A stretch of 20,106 bases of DNA from CAUZFZ01 sp963579025 (GTDB lineage: Bacteria; Planctomycetota; Planctomycetia; Planctomycetales; Planctomycetaceae), in NCBI GenBank assembly GCA_963579025.1, contig CAUZFZ010000171.1:1-20106 (forward strand). Reading direction: 5' to 3'. Below are positions 8,201 through 16,118 of the stretch, piece by piece. Under the pieces are notes generated by a model, which was not told the DNA's origin, made no database searches, and saw nothing but the letters and a program-made list of their open reading frames with translations. A program made the position numbers and the translations under genes. Each line of letters starts with the position of its first letter. Within the stretch, counting starts at the first letter, position 1.

Positions 8201-9142
8201 CTATTGCAGCACGGTCCCACCGGACTGGAGACTTGCGCGGAAGGCGGTTCTTTCTTCCGGCGTCATCGAGTTTTCGAGCTGCTCCAACTGCGTCGCATTC
8301 AACGTCCGCGGATCGAGTAATGGTCGCTGTTCCTGCGGAGCATTGCCTCGGACAGACGCGTCGCTTCCGGCCGGCGCCTGTGCGATTTGCAGTGGCGGCT
8401 GTTGTTGCGATGTCTCTGCGGACTGCTGGCCGGTTGCGGCATTTCGTCGGGCGATCATGTTCTGTGGATCGCGTTCCTGGCGGACAGTGTCCAGCCAGTG
8501 CTGCGCCTGGGCGAGCGTGGGCTTCTTGAGCACGGCCTGCAGAAACCGCTGCTCGGCCGGTCCGACTTCGCCGCGTTCGTACAGAATCAGTCCGATGTTG
8601 TAGTCAGCTTCTGCTTCGCCAACGGCTTGAATAAAATGCGATTCCGCCGCGGGGATGTCGCCCTGTCGAGCGAGCGCCAGTGCCATGCGGTAGCGTAGTC
8701 GACGGTTGCCTGGCGCGAGGTCCAGGCCACGCTGCAGGTACTGGGCCGCTTCCACAAACCGATCCTGCGTCAGGTAGAACTGACCGAGTGCTTCGATAGC
8801 GACCTCGTTGGTCGGCGCCATCTCGAAGGCTTTCAGGAAATTTCGTTCGGCCTGCGGTGTCTTGCCAGACAACAGATCGAGCCGGGCCAGGCCGAGGACC
8901 GCGTCGAACGACTGCTCATTCTGTTCCAGCGCCGTTTCGTACGACGTGCGGGCGGTGTCGAAATCGCCGTTCTGCTCGCTGTATTGAGCGTATGTCAGAT
9001 GAAGTTTTTCCGGATCTTTCAAATCCCTGCTGGCGGATGAGTTCCAGAACTTGAAATTAAAGAAGCCGGGTGGTGTCTGACACCCCGCCGCGCAGCATGC
9101 GCCGCAGAGAGCCAACGCGTACAGCGAGCGGTGAGACAACAT
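8201..9142 (-). CDS. TPR-repeat lipoprotein
   Basis: This 313-residue protein starts at ATG 9142, preceded by GGAG about 7 bases upstream. It has a lipoprotein signal ending AAGC, with Cys21 as the predicted lipidated residue, so it should sit in the envelope facing the periplasm. Residues about 40-215 form tetratricopeptide repeats, seen as recurring patterns such as LGLARLDLLSGKTPQAERNF and LGQFYLTQDRFVEAAQYL. After these comes a Gln/Ala/Pro-rich linker and a short C-terminal segment (LTPEERTAF-like). TPR lipoproteins commonly act as assembly scaffolds, for example TadD-type pilotins in Tad pili or BamD-like adaptors. Here it follows the AAA+ ATPase gene by 112 bases on the same strand, so a role as outer partner of that system is inferred. 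Longer upstream starts would bury the signal peptide and are rejected. Confidence 0.85.
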   Translation of the reverse strand: MLSHRSLYALALCGACCAAGCQTPPGFFNFKFWNSSASRDLKDPEKLHLTYAQYSEQNGDFDTARTSYETALEQNEQSFDAVLGLARLDLLSGKTPQAERNFLKAFEMAPTNEVAIEALGQFYLTQDRFVEAAQYLQRGLDLAPGNRRLRYRMALALARQGDIPAAESHFIQAVGEAEADYNIGLILYERGEVGPAEQRFLQAVLKKPTLAQAQHWLDTVRQERDPQNMIARRNAATGQQSAETSQQQPPLQIAQAPAGSDASVRGNAPQEQRPLLDPRTLNATQLEQLENSMTPEERTAFRASLQSGGTVLQ

Positions 9143-9178
9143 CCGGAATCTCCGGGAGCGAAACGGGCGAGAGACGAT

Positions 9179-9240
9179 GGTTGAGGGGTCGCTTGGGGAC
9201 GATCGCGTCGCCGTTCCCCCTTGCCTCTGGGCCCTCAACC
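9179..9240. promoter_or_regulatory. Nested inverted repeats between ATPase and TPR genes
   Basis: GGTTGAGGG (9179-9187) and CCCTCAACC (9232-9240) are perfect 9-bp complements. Inside them GGGGA and TCCCC form a second stem. The structure fills most of the 112-base gap between the ATPase stop and the lipoprotein start. It could act as an attenuator, an mRNA processing site or a partial terminator that sets the ratio of the two products. No T-run follows on the minus strand. Confidence 0.4.
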
Positions 9241-9254
9241 CTTGCCCAAAAACA

Positions 9255-11024
9255 TCAGACGTCTGCGAAGAACCTCTGGGTCGCCTCGGCCATCAGCTCT
9301 TGAGTCAAAATGAGACGCCGATTCCTGAATCGACAGATCGACTGGATGATCTCCAGCAAATCCCTGGGATCGCTCGATCTTGGCTGCCTTCCCTGATCGT
9401 AATGACTGTCATAAAGGTACTCGACAGCCCGCGGTTCGTACGGAATCTGTCGTTGTTCGCAACATAGACTGAAGATCTCGGTGTACAGCTCGCGAGCGGG
9501 CGTGCCGATCTCGATCTTGTGCCGGATGCGGCGCAGGAACGCGTCGTCCACCAGATCGCGCGGGTCGAGGTTGGTCGAGAAGATGATCAGCTCTTCGAAC
9601 GGCACGGGAAATTTCTTGCCTGTCTCCAGCGTGACGTAATCGATGCGTTCTTCGAGTGGCAGAATCCACCGATTCAGGAGGTCTTTCGGCGAAACGATCT
9701 GGCGGCCAAAATCGTCGATCATGAAGACGCCGCCGTTGGCCTTAAGCTGCAACGGTGCGACGTAGAAGTTGCTCACCGGGTTGTACCGCAGGTCGAGCAT
9801 CTCGAGTGTCAGCTCGCCGCCGGTGACCACGATTGGTCGCCGGACGCGTCGCCATCGCATGTCCGGGTGGTTCTCGTGCAGCAGACGCCCGATGTCGTGC
9901 TGCGTTTCCGGCCGCTTCGAATCGCCCATCAGCGCCTGCACTTCCTCGTCGTCGGTCGTCTGATGCAGGCTGGGATCGAAGATCGTGACAATGCTGTTTT
10001 CACTTTGAATGGCATACGGAACGTAGATCTCCCCGCCGTGCTGATTCAGGAATCGACCCAGGCCCTTCGCGATCTGTGACTTTCCATTGCCCGGGGGGCC
10101 ATACAGGAAGATCGATTTGCCGCTGCACACGGCGGGACCCAAGTCATCCAGCAAAGCCGGCGGGATGATCAGGTGTTCGAAAGCTTCCAGCAGTGCTTCA
10201 GGAGTGCAGTTAATTCCGCAGACTGCCTGACGGCGACACTGTTCGACGTACGTTTCCAGCGGCACGGGCGCGGGACCGACGTAACGACAGAACTCAAACG
10301 CTTCTTTGGCCCGGCCGCGACCGGCCTCGGTCAGATTGAACTGATACGACACACGACCGATGACGTCGCCGGTGACCACTTCGATGCAGTGATCGTCTTT
10401 GAGGAACCGCAGGCATTCGTCAATCACGTTGAACGGCAGACGTGCGTTGCGGGCAATCTCGACGCCCAGCAGTTTGCCGTGCAGATACAGTTGTTTGAGC
10501 GTCAGGTCGCAGATCTGATTGAGCGTCAGACCACTTTCTTTGAGGGTGCGCGGGCTGCGCGGCGGCGGAGCCTGGACCTGGTTCAACAGCGAATTACGTT
10601 GAGTTCGCCGGGGAGCATTACGCTGCGGCGGAGCGACTCCGAAAAGCTCGGCATAAAGTTCCGCCTGACCAGACACGTGCTTCGTGCCCTCGCCTGGACC
10701 CTGCGGAATGCCATACGACTGGCCGTCCGGGCGAGCGTACTCCGGTCCCACTTCGGGTACACCACCAGTGTGGATGGGACCGGATTGCGTCCGTGCCGAG
10801 TCTGGCGACGCTCCACCTGAAAGTGGAGACGTACCGGGTGGCAGCGGAGCGCCAGACAGCGGCGCTGCTCCGGGCAACGGTGTTTTCCCGCCCGGGAACA
10901 CGGCTCCCCCAAGAGGCACAGTTCCTCCCGGAAAAACTGACGCACTCGGGAACGGAAAAGGATCAGCAGCGGATTCGGTCGAGTCGGCGGATCCGCCGGA
11001 ATACGGATCGTTCGGGCCAATCAT
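9255..11024 (-). CDS. AAA+ ATPase with Pro/Gly-rich N-terminus and winged-helix-like domain
   Basis: This 589-residue protein starts at ATG 11024, with GGAG about 7 bases upstream. Residues about 15-120 are a low-complexity Pro/Gly/Ser segment. Residues about 165-245 look like a winged-helix-type domain (LTLKQLYLHGKLLGVEIA, then VIDECLRFLKDDHCIEV). The C-terminal half is an AAA+ module: Walker A GPPGNGKS at 309-316, Walker B-like FMIDDFG with Asp437-Asp438, sensor-1-like IIFSTNLDP and an Arg-rich FLRRIRHK that may hold the arginine finger. Walker B ends DD rather than the common DE, so catalytic efficiency is uncertain. The layout recalls MoxR-like remodelling ATPases, but I cannot name a family. 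It lies 55 bases after the exported protein gene and 112 before the TPR lipoprotein gene, all on one strand, so an energised envelope or secretion complex is inferred. Confidence 0.85.
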   Translation of the reverse strand: MIGPNDPYSGGSADSTESAADPFPFPSASVFPGGTVPLGGAVFPGGKTPLPGAAPLSGAPLPPGTSPLSGGASPDSARTQSGPIHTGGVPEVGPEYARPDGQSYGIPQGPGEGTKHVSGQAELYAELFGVAPPQRNAPRRTQRNSLLNQVQAPPPRSPRTLKESGLTLNQICDLTLKQLYLHGKLLGVEIARNARLPFNVIDECLRFLKDDHCIEVVTGDVIGRVSYQFNLTEAGRGRAKEAFEFCRYVGPAPVPLETYVEQCRRQAVCGINCTPEALLEAFEHLIIPPALLDDLGPAVCSGKSIFLYGPPGNGKSQIAKGLGRFLNQHGGEIYVPYAIQSENSIVTIFDPSLHQTTDDEEVQALMGDSKRPETQHDIGRLLHENHPDMRWRRVRRPIVVTGGELTLEMLDLRYNPVSNFYVAPLQLKANGGVFMIDDFGRQIVSPKDLLNRWILPLEERIDYVTLETGKKFPVPFEELIIFSTNLDPRDLVDDAFLRRIRHKIEIGTPARELYTEIFSLCCEQRQIPYEPRAVEYLYDSHYDQGRQPRSSDPRDLLEIIQSICRFRNRRLILTQELMAEATQRFFADV

Positions 11025-11079
11025 CTGACGTCTCCGTGTCTGTCTGGCATGGTGCGGTCGGTCAGGTCGGCTCCACGGT

Positions 11080-11808
11080 TCAGGTTCCGCCGCCGGTCGA
11101 TCCTGTACCACTGCCGCCACCGCTGAGCGGTGAAGTAATGCGCGGCACCGGTTGCGAATCACGATTCGCGCGCTGAATGCCATCGACCTCGGTGGCGTTG
11201 CGACCCAGCGGCGATGTCACGCGCGGAATAATGGGAGGCTGAGCTGCGCTGCCGACGATATCGGCCGTCGTCATGCGTGTGCTGGCAAGGCGAAGGTCCG
11301 TCTGCCTGACATTGTCCGCCGTTTGCACATACAGAATGCGTCGGTGCTGCGGCGCATTACGCATCACCCACAATATGTGCAGCCGACCGGCACGGTTCAG
11401 CTCCTGTGTGTCTGCTTCGAAGTGGTACTCGTAAAGAGTCGTGTTGTTGACCCAGCCGGCATCCTCCTGCCGCGAGATCAATGTCCGCACATACTGCCGG
11501 TCGTCGCAGATGTAGGGCAGCGGCCAGTAATGCTCGGCATGGTACCGATGCGAGGGCAGCATCGAGAGGCCTTCCGGACGTGGATACGGCGGCCAGAACT
11601 TACCCTTGGAGTACTTGCGGCGTGTCCCGACCGGGTCAAGTGCCCGGCGCCCGTACCAGTCGGCACGACGTGAGTCGCGTTCGTTCCGCCAGGTGAAGTA
11701 TCGGTTGGCTTCCAGCCACGGCCATGGAATCAGCGGATCCGCCGAAACGACGGCAGGAACCAAAAACACGACTAGCAACAACAGGCCCTTGATTGACCGA
11801 GTTCCCAT
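11080..11808 (-). CDS. Exported protein of unknown function with Gly/Ser tail
   Basis: I do not recognise this 242-residue protein. The start at ATG 11808 is set by a strong GGGGAGGGGA ribosome-binding site 4 bases upstream and by the signal peptide that follows (basic MGTRSIK, hydrophobic GLLLLVVFLVPAVV, cleavage after SA). Longer upstream starts lack this. The mature N-terminus is rich in Trp, Tyr and Arg. The middle, about residues 110-190, has an alternating pattern (LYEYHFEADTQELNRAG, then LHILWVMRNA and ILYVQTADN) that resembles a small OmpA-like alpha/beta domain, but this is tentative. The tail repeats PRVTSPL and PRITSPL about 36 residues apart and ends in Gly/Ser/Thr. It is the first gene of the predicted operon with the ATPase and TPR lipoprotein. 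Confidence 0.85.
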   Translation of the reverse strand: MGTRSIKGLLLLVVFLVPAVVSADPLIPWPWLEANRYFTWRNERDSRRADWYGRRALDPVGTRRKYSKGKFWPPYPRPEGLSMLPSHRYHAEHYWPLPYICDDRQYVRTLISRQEDAGWVNNTTLYEYHFEADTQELNRAGRLHILWVMRNAPQHRRILYVQTADNVRQTDLRLASTRMTTADIVGSAAQPPIIPRVTSPLGRNATEVDGIQRANRDSQPVPRITSPLSGGGSGTGSTGGGT

Positions 11809-12373
11809 CACGTCCCCTCCCCATTTGCCGAAACACAGCCAGTATCGGCCTACGGATGGCCGGGACCGAACGTAGCGAGCCTCTTGCAAACACCGTCAAA
11901 TTCGAACGTTTGACGCGAATCACCGAACGGGCAGTTGACGAACAAGCGACGCGTGCGCACGCCCGTCCTGCGGATGCGACACTCTTGTGTCTATCGGCAA
12001 TTGAGGCGGCAACTGATGACGGAAAAAGCGGTTGTGACGAATGTGCATGGGGCACGGTCAGCGGAATTTCCCGCGCCGATGGCACGGCCGACCGACATTG
12101 CTGAACGCCTCGACGCCACCCGGACCGTAGTCCAGCACGTATTCGGACTTGATGCGCACAGACACGTCCGGACAGAGTGAATCAGGTGGTGGCCCGCAGT
12201 TCATCCTTATGGTGTATGGGTGAAGCCACAGTCCGGAACTGGCTTCGATCGCGGCGTCGGCCCGTTCAACTGCCATACCCACGGACCGACGTCTTCCGGA
12301 AGCACGTTGGAACGAAGATATCTACAATCGCCGTCAGCCCGTGACACTGCCCACAGGAAAATCGAGACATACG
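11809..12373. other. Divergent intergenic region
   Basis: These 565 bases lie between the minus-strand exported-protein operon and the plus-strand kinase gene. Short open frames are present (plus 11935-12180, minus 12058-12282) but neither has a recognisable domain or good translation signals. The region should hold promoters for both directions. The only clear element I see is the dyad at 11894-11915. Confidence 0.5.
11894..11915. promoter_or_regulatory. 22-bp dyad, CGTCAAA-N8-TTTGACG, operator-like
   Basis: CGTCAAA (11894-11900) and TTTGACG (11909-11915) are perfect 7-bp inverted arms around TTCGAACG. Each arm presents TTGACG, close to a sigma70 -35 box, one per strand, so the site could be a shared -35 region or an operator between divergent genes. 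It is 86 bases upstream of the exported-protein start. No good -10 box is found at standard spacing on either strand. Confidence 0.4.
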
Positions 12374-15300
12374 ATGTCCCAGCCCAGAAACATCCTGTTT
12401 GCCGTGACGGCCTTTCGTCTGGGACATCTCACGGATGACCGATTCCGCGAAATGGTCCGGGCGGTCCTGGACCGGCCGGAAACAACAGTCGACGACCTCT
12501 CGCAATCACTGGCCGGCAGCGAGACGCTGGACGACGTGATGTCGTTTGCGGACGAGAAGATCACGGAATCCGGTGGAGATGCCCGTGCGGCGCTACAGGC
12601 GCTGATCCGGCAGGGCGACGTGGTCGAGGGCCGCGAGTGCAGTGAGACCATCCACGCGGTGCTGGATGATTACTTGCGCGATGAGTCTGAGGAATCGAAG
12701 TACGAGGCCACGGTCGTCTATCAGCCCGGCGCTCCTGCTGCCCGCGCCGTGCCGAAGGATTCGACCCCTCCGGAACCTGCTGAGCCGTTCATGCCGCTCG
12801 CGGCGGGACCAGAACAGAAGGCCACGGTCGACTATGAACCCGACGCTGCTGCTGCAGACGCCGTGCAGAAGGATTCGGCACCTCTGGAATTCGTGGAGAC
12901 ATATATTCCCCCCACGACGGAGCCGGAGTACGAGGCCACGGTCGACTATCAGAACGGCGTGCCTGCCGCCGATCCATCGCTGCTGGGCGGTAAAGCATTC
13001 GTGAGTCCGCAGCACACACGCACGCGGTATTTGCTGACTCGCATGGAAGGCGCCGGTGGACTCGGGCAGGTGTGGCGAGCGCGCGATCCGCTGCTGCGGC
13101 GGGAAGTGGCGCTGAAAGAGAATATTCCCGGCAAGGGTACCCCCGAGGATACCCAGCGTCTCGTTAAGGAAGCGCAGATCACCGGCCTGCTCGAACACCC
13201 GAATATCATTTCGGTGTATGAACTTGGGCATCGCACGGGCAAAAGTGATCCGTTCTACACGATGCCTCTCCTGAAGGATGAGACGCTGACAGTCTACGTC
13301 ACCCGGTTCCACGAGAGTCGTAAGGAAAATGGCCTCGACGCGATGGAACTTCGGCGGTTGCTCGACAGTTTCGTCGGAGTCTGCAACGCGCTCGCCTATG
13401 CCCACGACCGCGGCGTGATGCACCGCGATCTGAAGCCGTCCAACGTGATGATGGGAGGATTTGGCGAGGTCATCGTGCTTGACTGGGGACTGGCGACATA
13501 CATCGCTGACCGTGAAGACGACATCACCGTTCCGGACACTGGTTCCATGGGGCCAGAGGACGGCTTGAAGACGCGGGATGGGCAGGTCCTTGGTACGCCT
13601 GCGTACATGGCTCCAGAACAGGCGCTCGGGCGGCGTTCGCAAATGGGAGTTGCGACTGACGTCTACGGACTGGGAGGAATCCTGTTTGCCATCCTGGCCG
13701 GCTTACCACCCAACGTTCGCACAAAAGAAGGGTCGACCCATCGAGGAACGGGCGCCATGTTGTCCTGCATCGGGCGCGGTGAAATTCCGGAACCGCGTGA
13801 TCTGGAAACATGGGTCCCGCGACCGCTGAATGCGATCTGTCGCAAAGCGCTGGCCCTGGATCCGGTGGACCGTTATCTAACCGCCGCCGAGCTGGCGGAC
13901 GATGTCCGACGATGGCTGGCCGATGAACCAGTCAGTTGTTTCGCAGAGCCATTTTCAGTCAAGGCCCTGCGCTGGATGCGTCGACACCGCGCCTGGGCGA
14001 CTGCCATTGCAACCGTGTTGATTGTTGTTTCCGTGACGGCGACCGTTTCGACACTGATCGTCAACAAAGCCAGAGAAGCGGAAGCCGAAGCACGTGGTGC
14101 GGCCGAGCAATCACTCGAAGCCGAACAGTTAGCCCGAGCGGAATCAGTTCGACGTTTTCGCGAAGCTCGATCGGCCGTGGATCGATCGCTGTCGGAGGTC
14201 AGCGACGTACTGGCATATTTCCCACGAGCACAACAGGCGCGGGCCAGACTGCTCGAAGAAGCGGCCGCCGACTACGAACGCTTTACCAACGAGCACAGCG
14301 AGATTCCTGAAATTCAGGCAGAAGCGGCAAATGCCCTCGTCCGTCTTGGCGACGTCCGCAAATCGCTGGGGCAGATTGACAATGCAGAAACAGCATATCG
14401 TTCCAGCATCGAACGATACGAAACGCTGCTGCAACTGGAACCGAACAAAGCTCAGAATCAGAAACGCATCTCCGAATCGCAGGTCCGGTTGGCCACACTA
14501 TTCAGTGATGCAGATGTTCGATCGGACGAGTCTCAGGAGTTGTTCGACGCTGCGGTCAGTCGTTTCCGCACGCTGTACAAAGCCAGTCCCGACGATCCGG
14601 GGATCCTGGAATCTCTTGGAGCTGCCCTGGTCAACAATGCGCGGCTGCTGATCCGCCGCGGTGAGCATGAGTCGGCGCATGTGAAACTCGAAGAAGCTGG
14701 GCTCGTGTTTCAGGAACGAGCCGACAAGTCAGGTGATGCGAAAGCTCGACTTGACCTGGCCGAGACCAGGCACACGGTTGGCCAACTGTTGCTGGCGACC
14801 GGCAAGGCCAGGCAAGCCATGGCAGAACTGCGCGATTCTGTGAGTGCATTTCGCATGCTGGTGGATGAAAGTCCGGACGACCCTGCCAGAATTGAAGGGC
14901 TGGCCGGGAGTCGTGTTGATTTGGCGAACACGTTGGTCCAGCTCGGGCAGGACAACGAAGCGTTCGAGGCGTATTCGCAATCGGTCGAAGATTTCGAACT
15001 GTTGTTGGAGTTTCGTCCGGGCGTGCCCGACTTTCGCGCCAACCTGGCTGTGGCCCACACGAATCTCGCTCAAATTCTGTTCCGCTACGGCGCCCCGGGC
15101 AAAGCCCGGCAGCAGTGCGAGTCCGGGCTCGAAATCCTCAATGACCTGATCATCCTCTATCGCACCGTGGGGCGATTTCGCGAGGCACACGCCAGCAATT
15201 CGTCACTGTACGGTTTGATTCTTCGTGATCAGGACGAGGACGAGTTCGCCATTCAGGCACTCAATGGAGCGGCGCAGGGTTTCCTGGAATTGAGCGAAAA

Positions 15301-16000
15301 CCGACCTGACTTCCCGGACTTTCGCCGTCGGCTGGCTGTGAGCATGAGTGCGTTAGCTCGGACACACGACAAGCTGCAGGAGGAAGATCTCGCGGCACAG
15401 TACTTCCAGGAGTCGGAACGTTTACTCAATACGTTACTCATGGAAAATCCCGACGACTCGTACAGTCTGGACGCGCTGGCGTGGACTCACCTGCACATTG
15501 GCACGATGCTGACCCGTCAGGGAAAAACACTGGAAGCTTCAACACACTTCGCCAAGGCTCTGGAGCAGCGCAACCGTCTGACGACTGAAGGTGCCTCCGC
15601 TGAGTACCTCCATAACCTTTCGTGGTTCCTGACGATGTGCCCGGACGTGAAGTATCGTAACGCCAGCCGGGCGGTGGCGATCGCCAATCAGGCGCGTACA
15701 GACTCGCCGGACAACGCACGCTATTGGGGTATGCTGGCTCTGGCGCGTTTAAGAGACGGCGACTATTCCGCGTGTGTCGAAGCGATTGCGATCGCCGAGA
15801 GTCTCAGGCCTGTCCCAGATCCCATCGACAGTTTCACGCTGGCAATGGCACTCTGGAAACAAGGCAACCAAGCCGATGCGCGGGAGACCTTGAAACAGGC
15901 TCAGGTTTTGATGGATGCCGAGCGGCCGGGTAATCCGGAACGCCTGCTGTTGCGTGCGGAAGCCGAGGAGCTGATTCTCAGGACCGACGCCCAGCCGTAA
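12374..16000 (+). CDS. Membrane Ser/Thr protein kinase with C-terminal TPR repeats
   Basis: This is a 1208-residue kinase of the bacterial PknB/Stk type. Kinase hallmarks: Gly-rich loop GAGGLGQVW from Gly226, VALK with catalytic Lys248, HRDLKPSN with His350 and Asp352, DWG in place of DFG at Asp370, and GTPAYMAPE with APE at 413-415. A segment typical of planctomycete kinases follows (DPVDRYLTAAELADDVRRWL). One transmembrane helix spans about 541-563, then an Ala/Glu-rich coiled segment, and TPR-like repeats run from about 640 to the end, probably outside the cytoplasmic membrane. Residues about 1-75 are a small helical region and 110-200 hold three 38-residue repeats. I start at ATG 12374 (MSQPRNIL) rather than the in-frame GTG at 12341; the ribosome-binding site is weak for both. 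DWG replacing DFG keeps the metal-binding Asp, so activity is expected. The substrate is unknown. Confidence 0.93.
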   Translation: MSQPRNILFAVTAFRLGHLTDDRFREMVRAVLDRPETTVDDLSQSLAGSETLDDVMSFADEKITESGGDARAALQALIRQGDVVEGRECSETIHAVLDDYLRDESEESKYEATVVYQPGAPAARAVPKDSTPPEPAEPFMPLAAGPEQKATVDYEPDAAAADAVQKDSAPLEFVETYIPPTTEPEYEATVDYQNGVPAADPSLLGGKAFVSPQHTRTRYLLTRMEGAGGLGQVWRARDPLLRREVALKENIPGKGTPEDTQRLVKEAQITGLLEHPNIISVYELGHRTGKSDPFYTMPLLKDETLTVYVTRFHESRKENGLDAMELRRLLDSFVGVCNALAYAHDRGVMHRDLKPSNVMMGGFGEVIVLDWGLATYIADREDDITVPDTGSMGPEDGLKTRDGQVLGTPAYMAPEQALGRRSQMGVATDVYGLGGILFAILAGLPPNVRTKEGSTHRGTGAMLSCIGRGEIPEPRDLETWVPRPLNAICRKALALDPVDRYLTAAELADDVRRWLADEPVSCFAEPFSVKALRWMRRHRAWATAIATVLIVVSVTATVSTLIVNKAREAEAEARGAAEQSLEAEQLARAESVRRFREARSAVDRSLSEVSDVLAYFPRAQQARARLLEEAAADYERFTNEHSEIPEIQAEAANALVRLGDVRKSLGQIDNAETAYRSSIERYETLLQLEPNKAQNQKRISESQVRLATLFSDADVRSDESQELFDAAVSRFRTLYKASPDDPGILESLGAALVNNARLLIRRGEHESAHVKLEEAGLVFQERADKSGDAKARLDLAETRHTVGQLLLATGKARQAMAELRDSVSAFRMLVDESPDDPARIEGLAGSRVDLANTLVQLGQDNEAFEAYSQSVEDFELLLEFRPGVPDFRANLAVAHTNLAQILFRYGAPGKARQQCESGLEILNDLIILYRTVGRFREAHASNSSLYGLILRDQDEDEFAIQALNGAAQGFLELSENRPDFPDFRRRLAVSMSALARTHDKLQEEDLAAQYFQESERLLNTLLMENPDDSYSLDALAWTHLHIGTMLTRQGKTLEASTHFAKALEQRNRLTTEGASAEYLHNLSWFLTMCPDVKYRNASRAVAIANQARTDSPDNARYWGMLALARLRDGDYSACVEAIAIAESLRPVPDPIDSFTLAMALWKQGNQADARETLKQAQVLMDAERPGNPERLLLRAEAEELILRTDAQP
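12701..12979 (+). repeat. 114-bp in-frame tandem repeat in the kinase gene
   Basis: Three copies begin at 12701, 12815 and 12929, each exactly 114 bases (38 codons) apart; the third is partial. They encode repeats starting (Y/Q)(E/K)ATV(V/D)Y, followed in full copies by PAA or AAA, a KDS motif, a Pro/Glu-rich stretch and a closing PE. Copies have diverged at DNA level, so this is not a recent duplication. They lie between the N-terminal helical region and the kinase domain. Confidence 0.85.
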
Positions 16001-16024
16001 CCGAATCATTCTGCGGCGGAAAAT

Positions 16025-16035
16025 CCCCCCCCCCC
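16025..16035. repeat. Eleven-C homopolymer between convergent genes
   Basis: Eleven consecutive C follow AAAT in the 75-base gap between the kinase stop (16000) and the kelch-protein stop (16076). It is outside both coding regions, so length change would not shift a frame. It may be a sequencing-sensitive site. No classic terminator hairpin with T-run is visible in the gap. Confidence 0.7.
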
Positions 16036-16048
16036 GCCAGCCGAACTG

Positions 16049-16118
16049 CAATTGTCCGGGCTGCGGCGAGCTGCGTCACGGCTTTGGTGGCATTCGGTCG
16101 ACCGTCAATTGTCCGGGC
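16049..16118. repeat. 13-bp direct repeat at the kelch gene 3' end
   Basis: CAATTGTCCGGGC occurs at 16049-16061, just past the kelch gene stop, and again at 16106-16118 inside its last codons. The bases beyond also partly agree, suggesting a small duplicated gene tail. Confidence 0.5.

Noticed and set aside
10173..10820. Plus-strand 215-codon open frame
   Set aside because: Antisense to the ATPase gene; composition mirrors the complementary strand and no domain is visible.
11809..11889. In-frame 5' extension of the exported-protein gene
   Set aside because: It would bury the signal peptide; the strong ribosome-binding site points to ATG 11808.
12058..12282. Minus-strand 74-codon open frame in the divergent region
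   Set aside because: No ribosome-binding site or recognised domain; a CGPPPDS stretch also seen in the rejected 5' extension of the VioB-N-like gene looks coincidental.
12701..12979. 114-bp period considered as a CRISPR-like or mobile repeat
   Set aside because: Copies are in frame, diverged, contiguous and encode protein repeats; no spacers are present.
12593..13642. Minus-strand 349-codon open frame
   Set aside because: Antisense to the kinase domain, whose catalytic motifs are complete on the plus strand.
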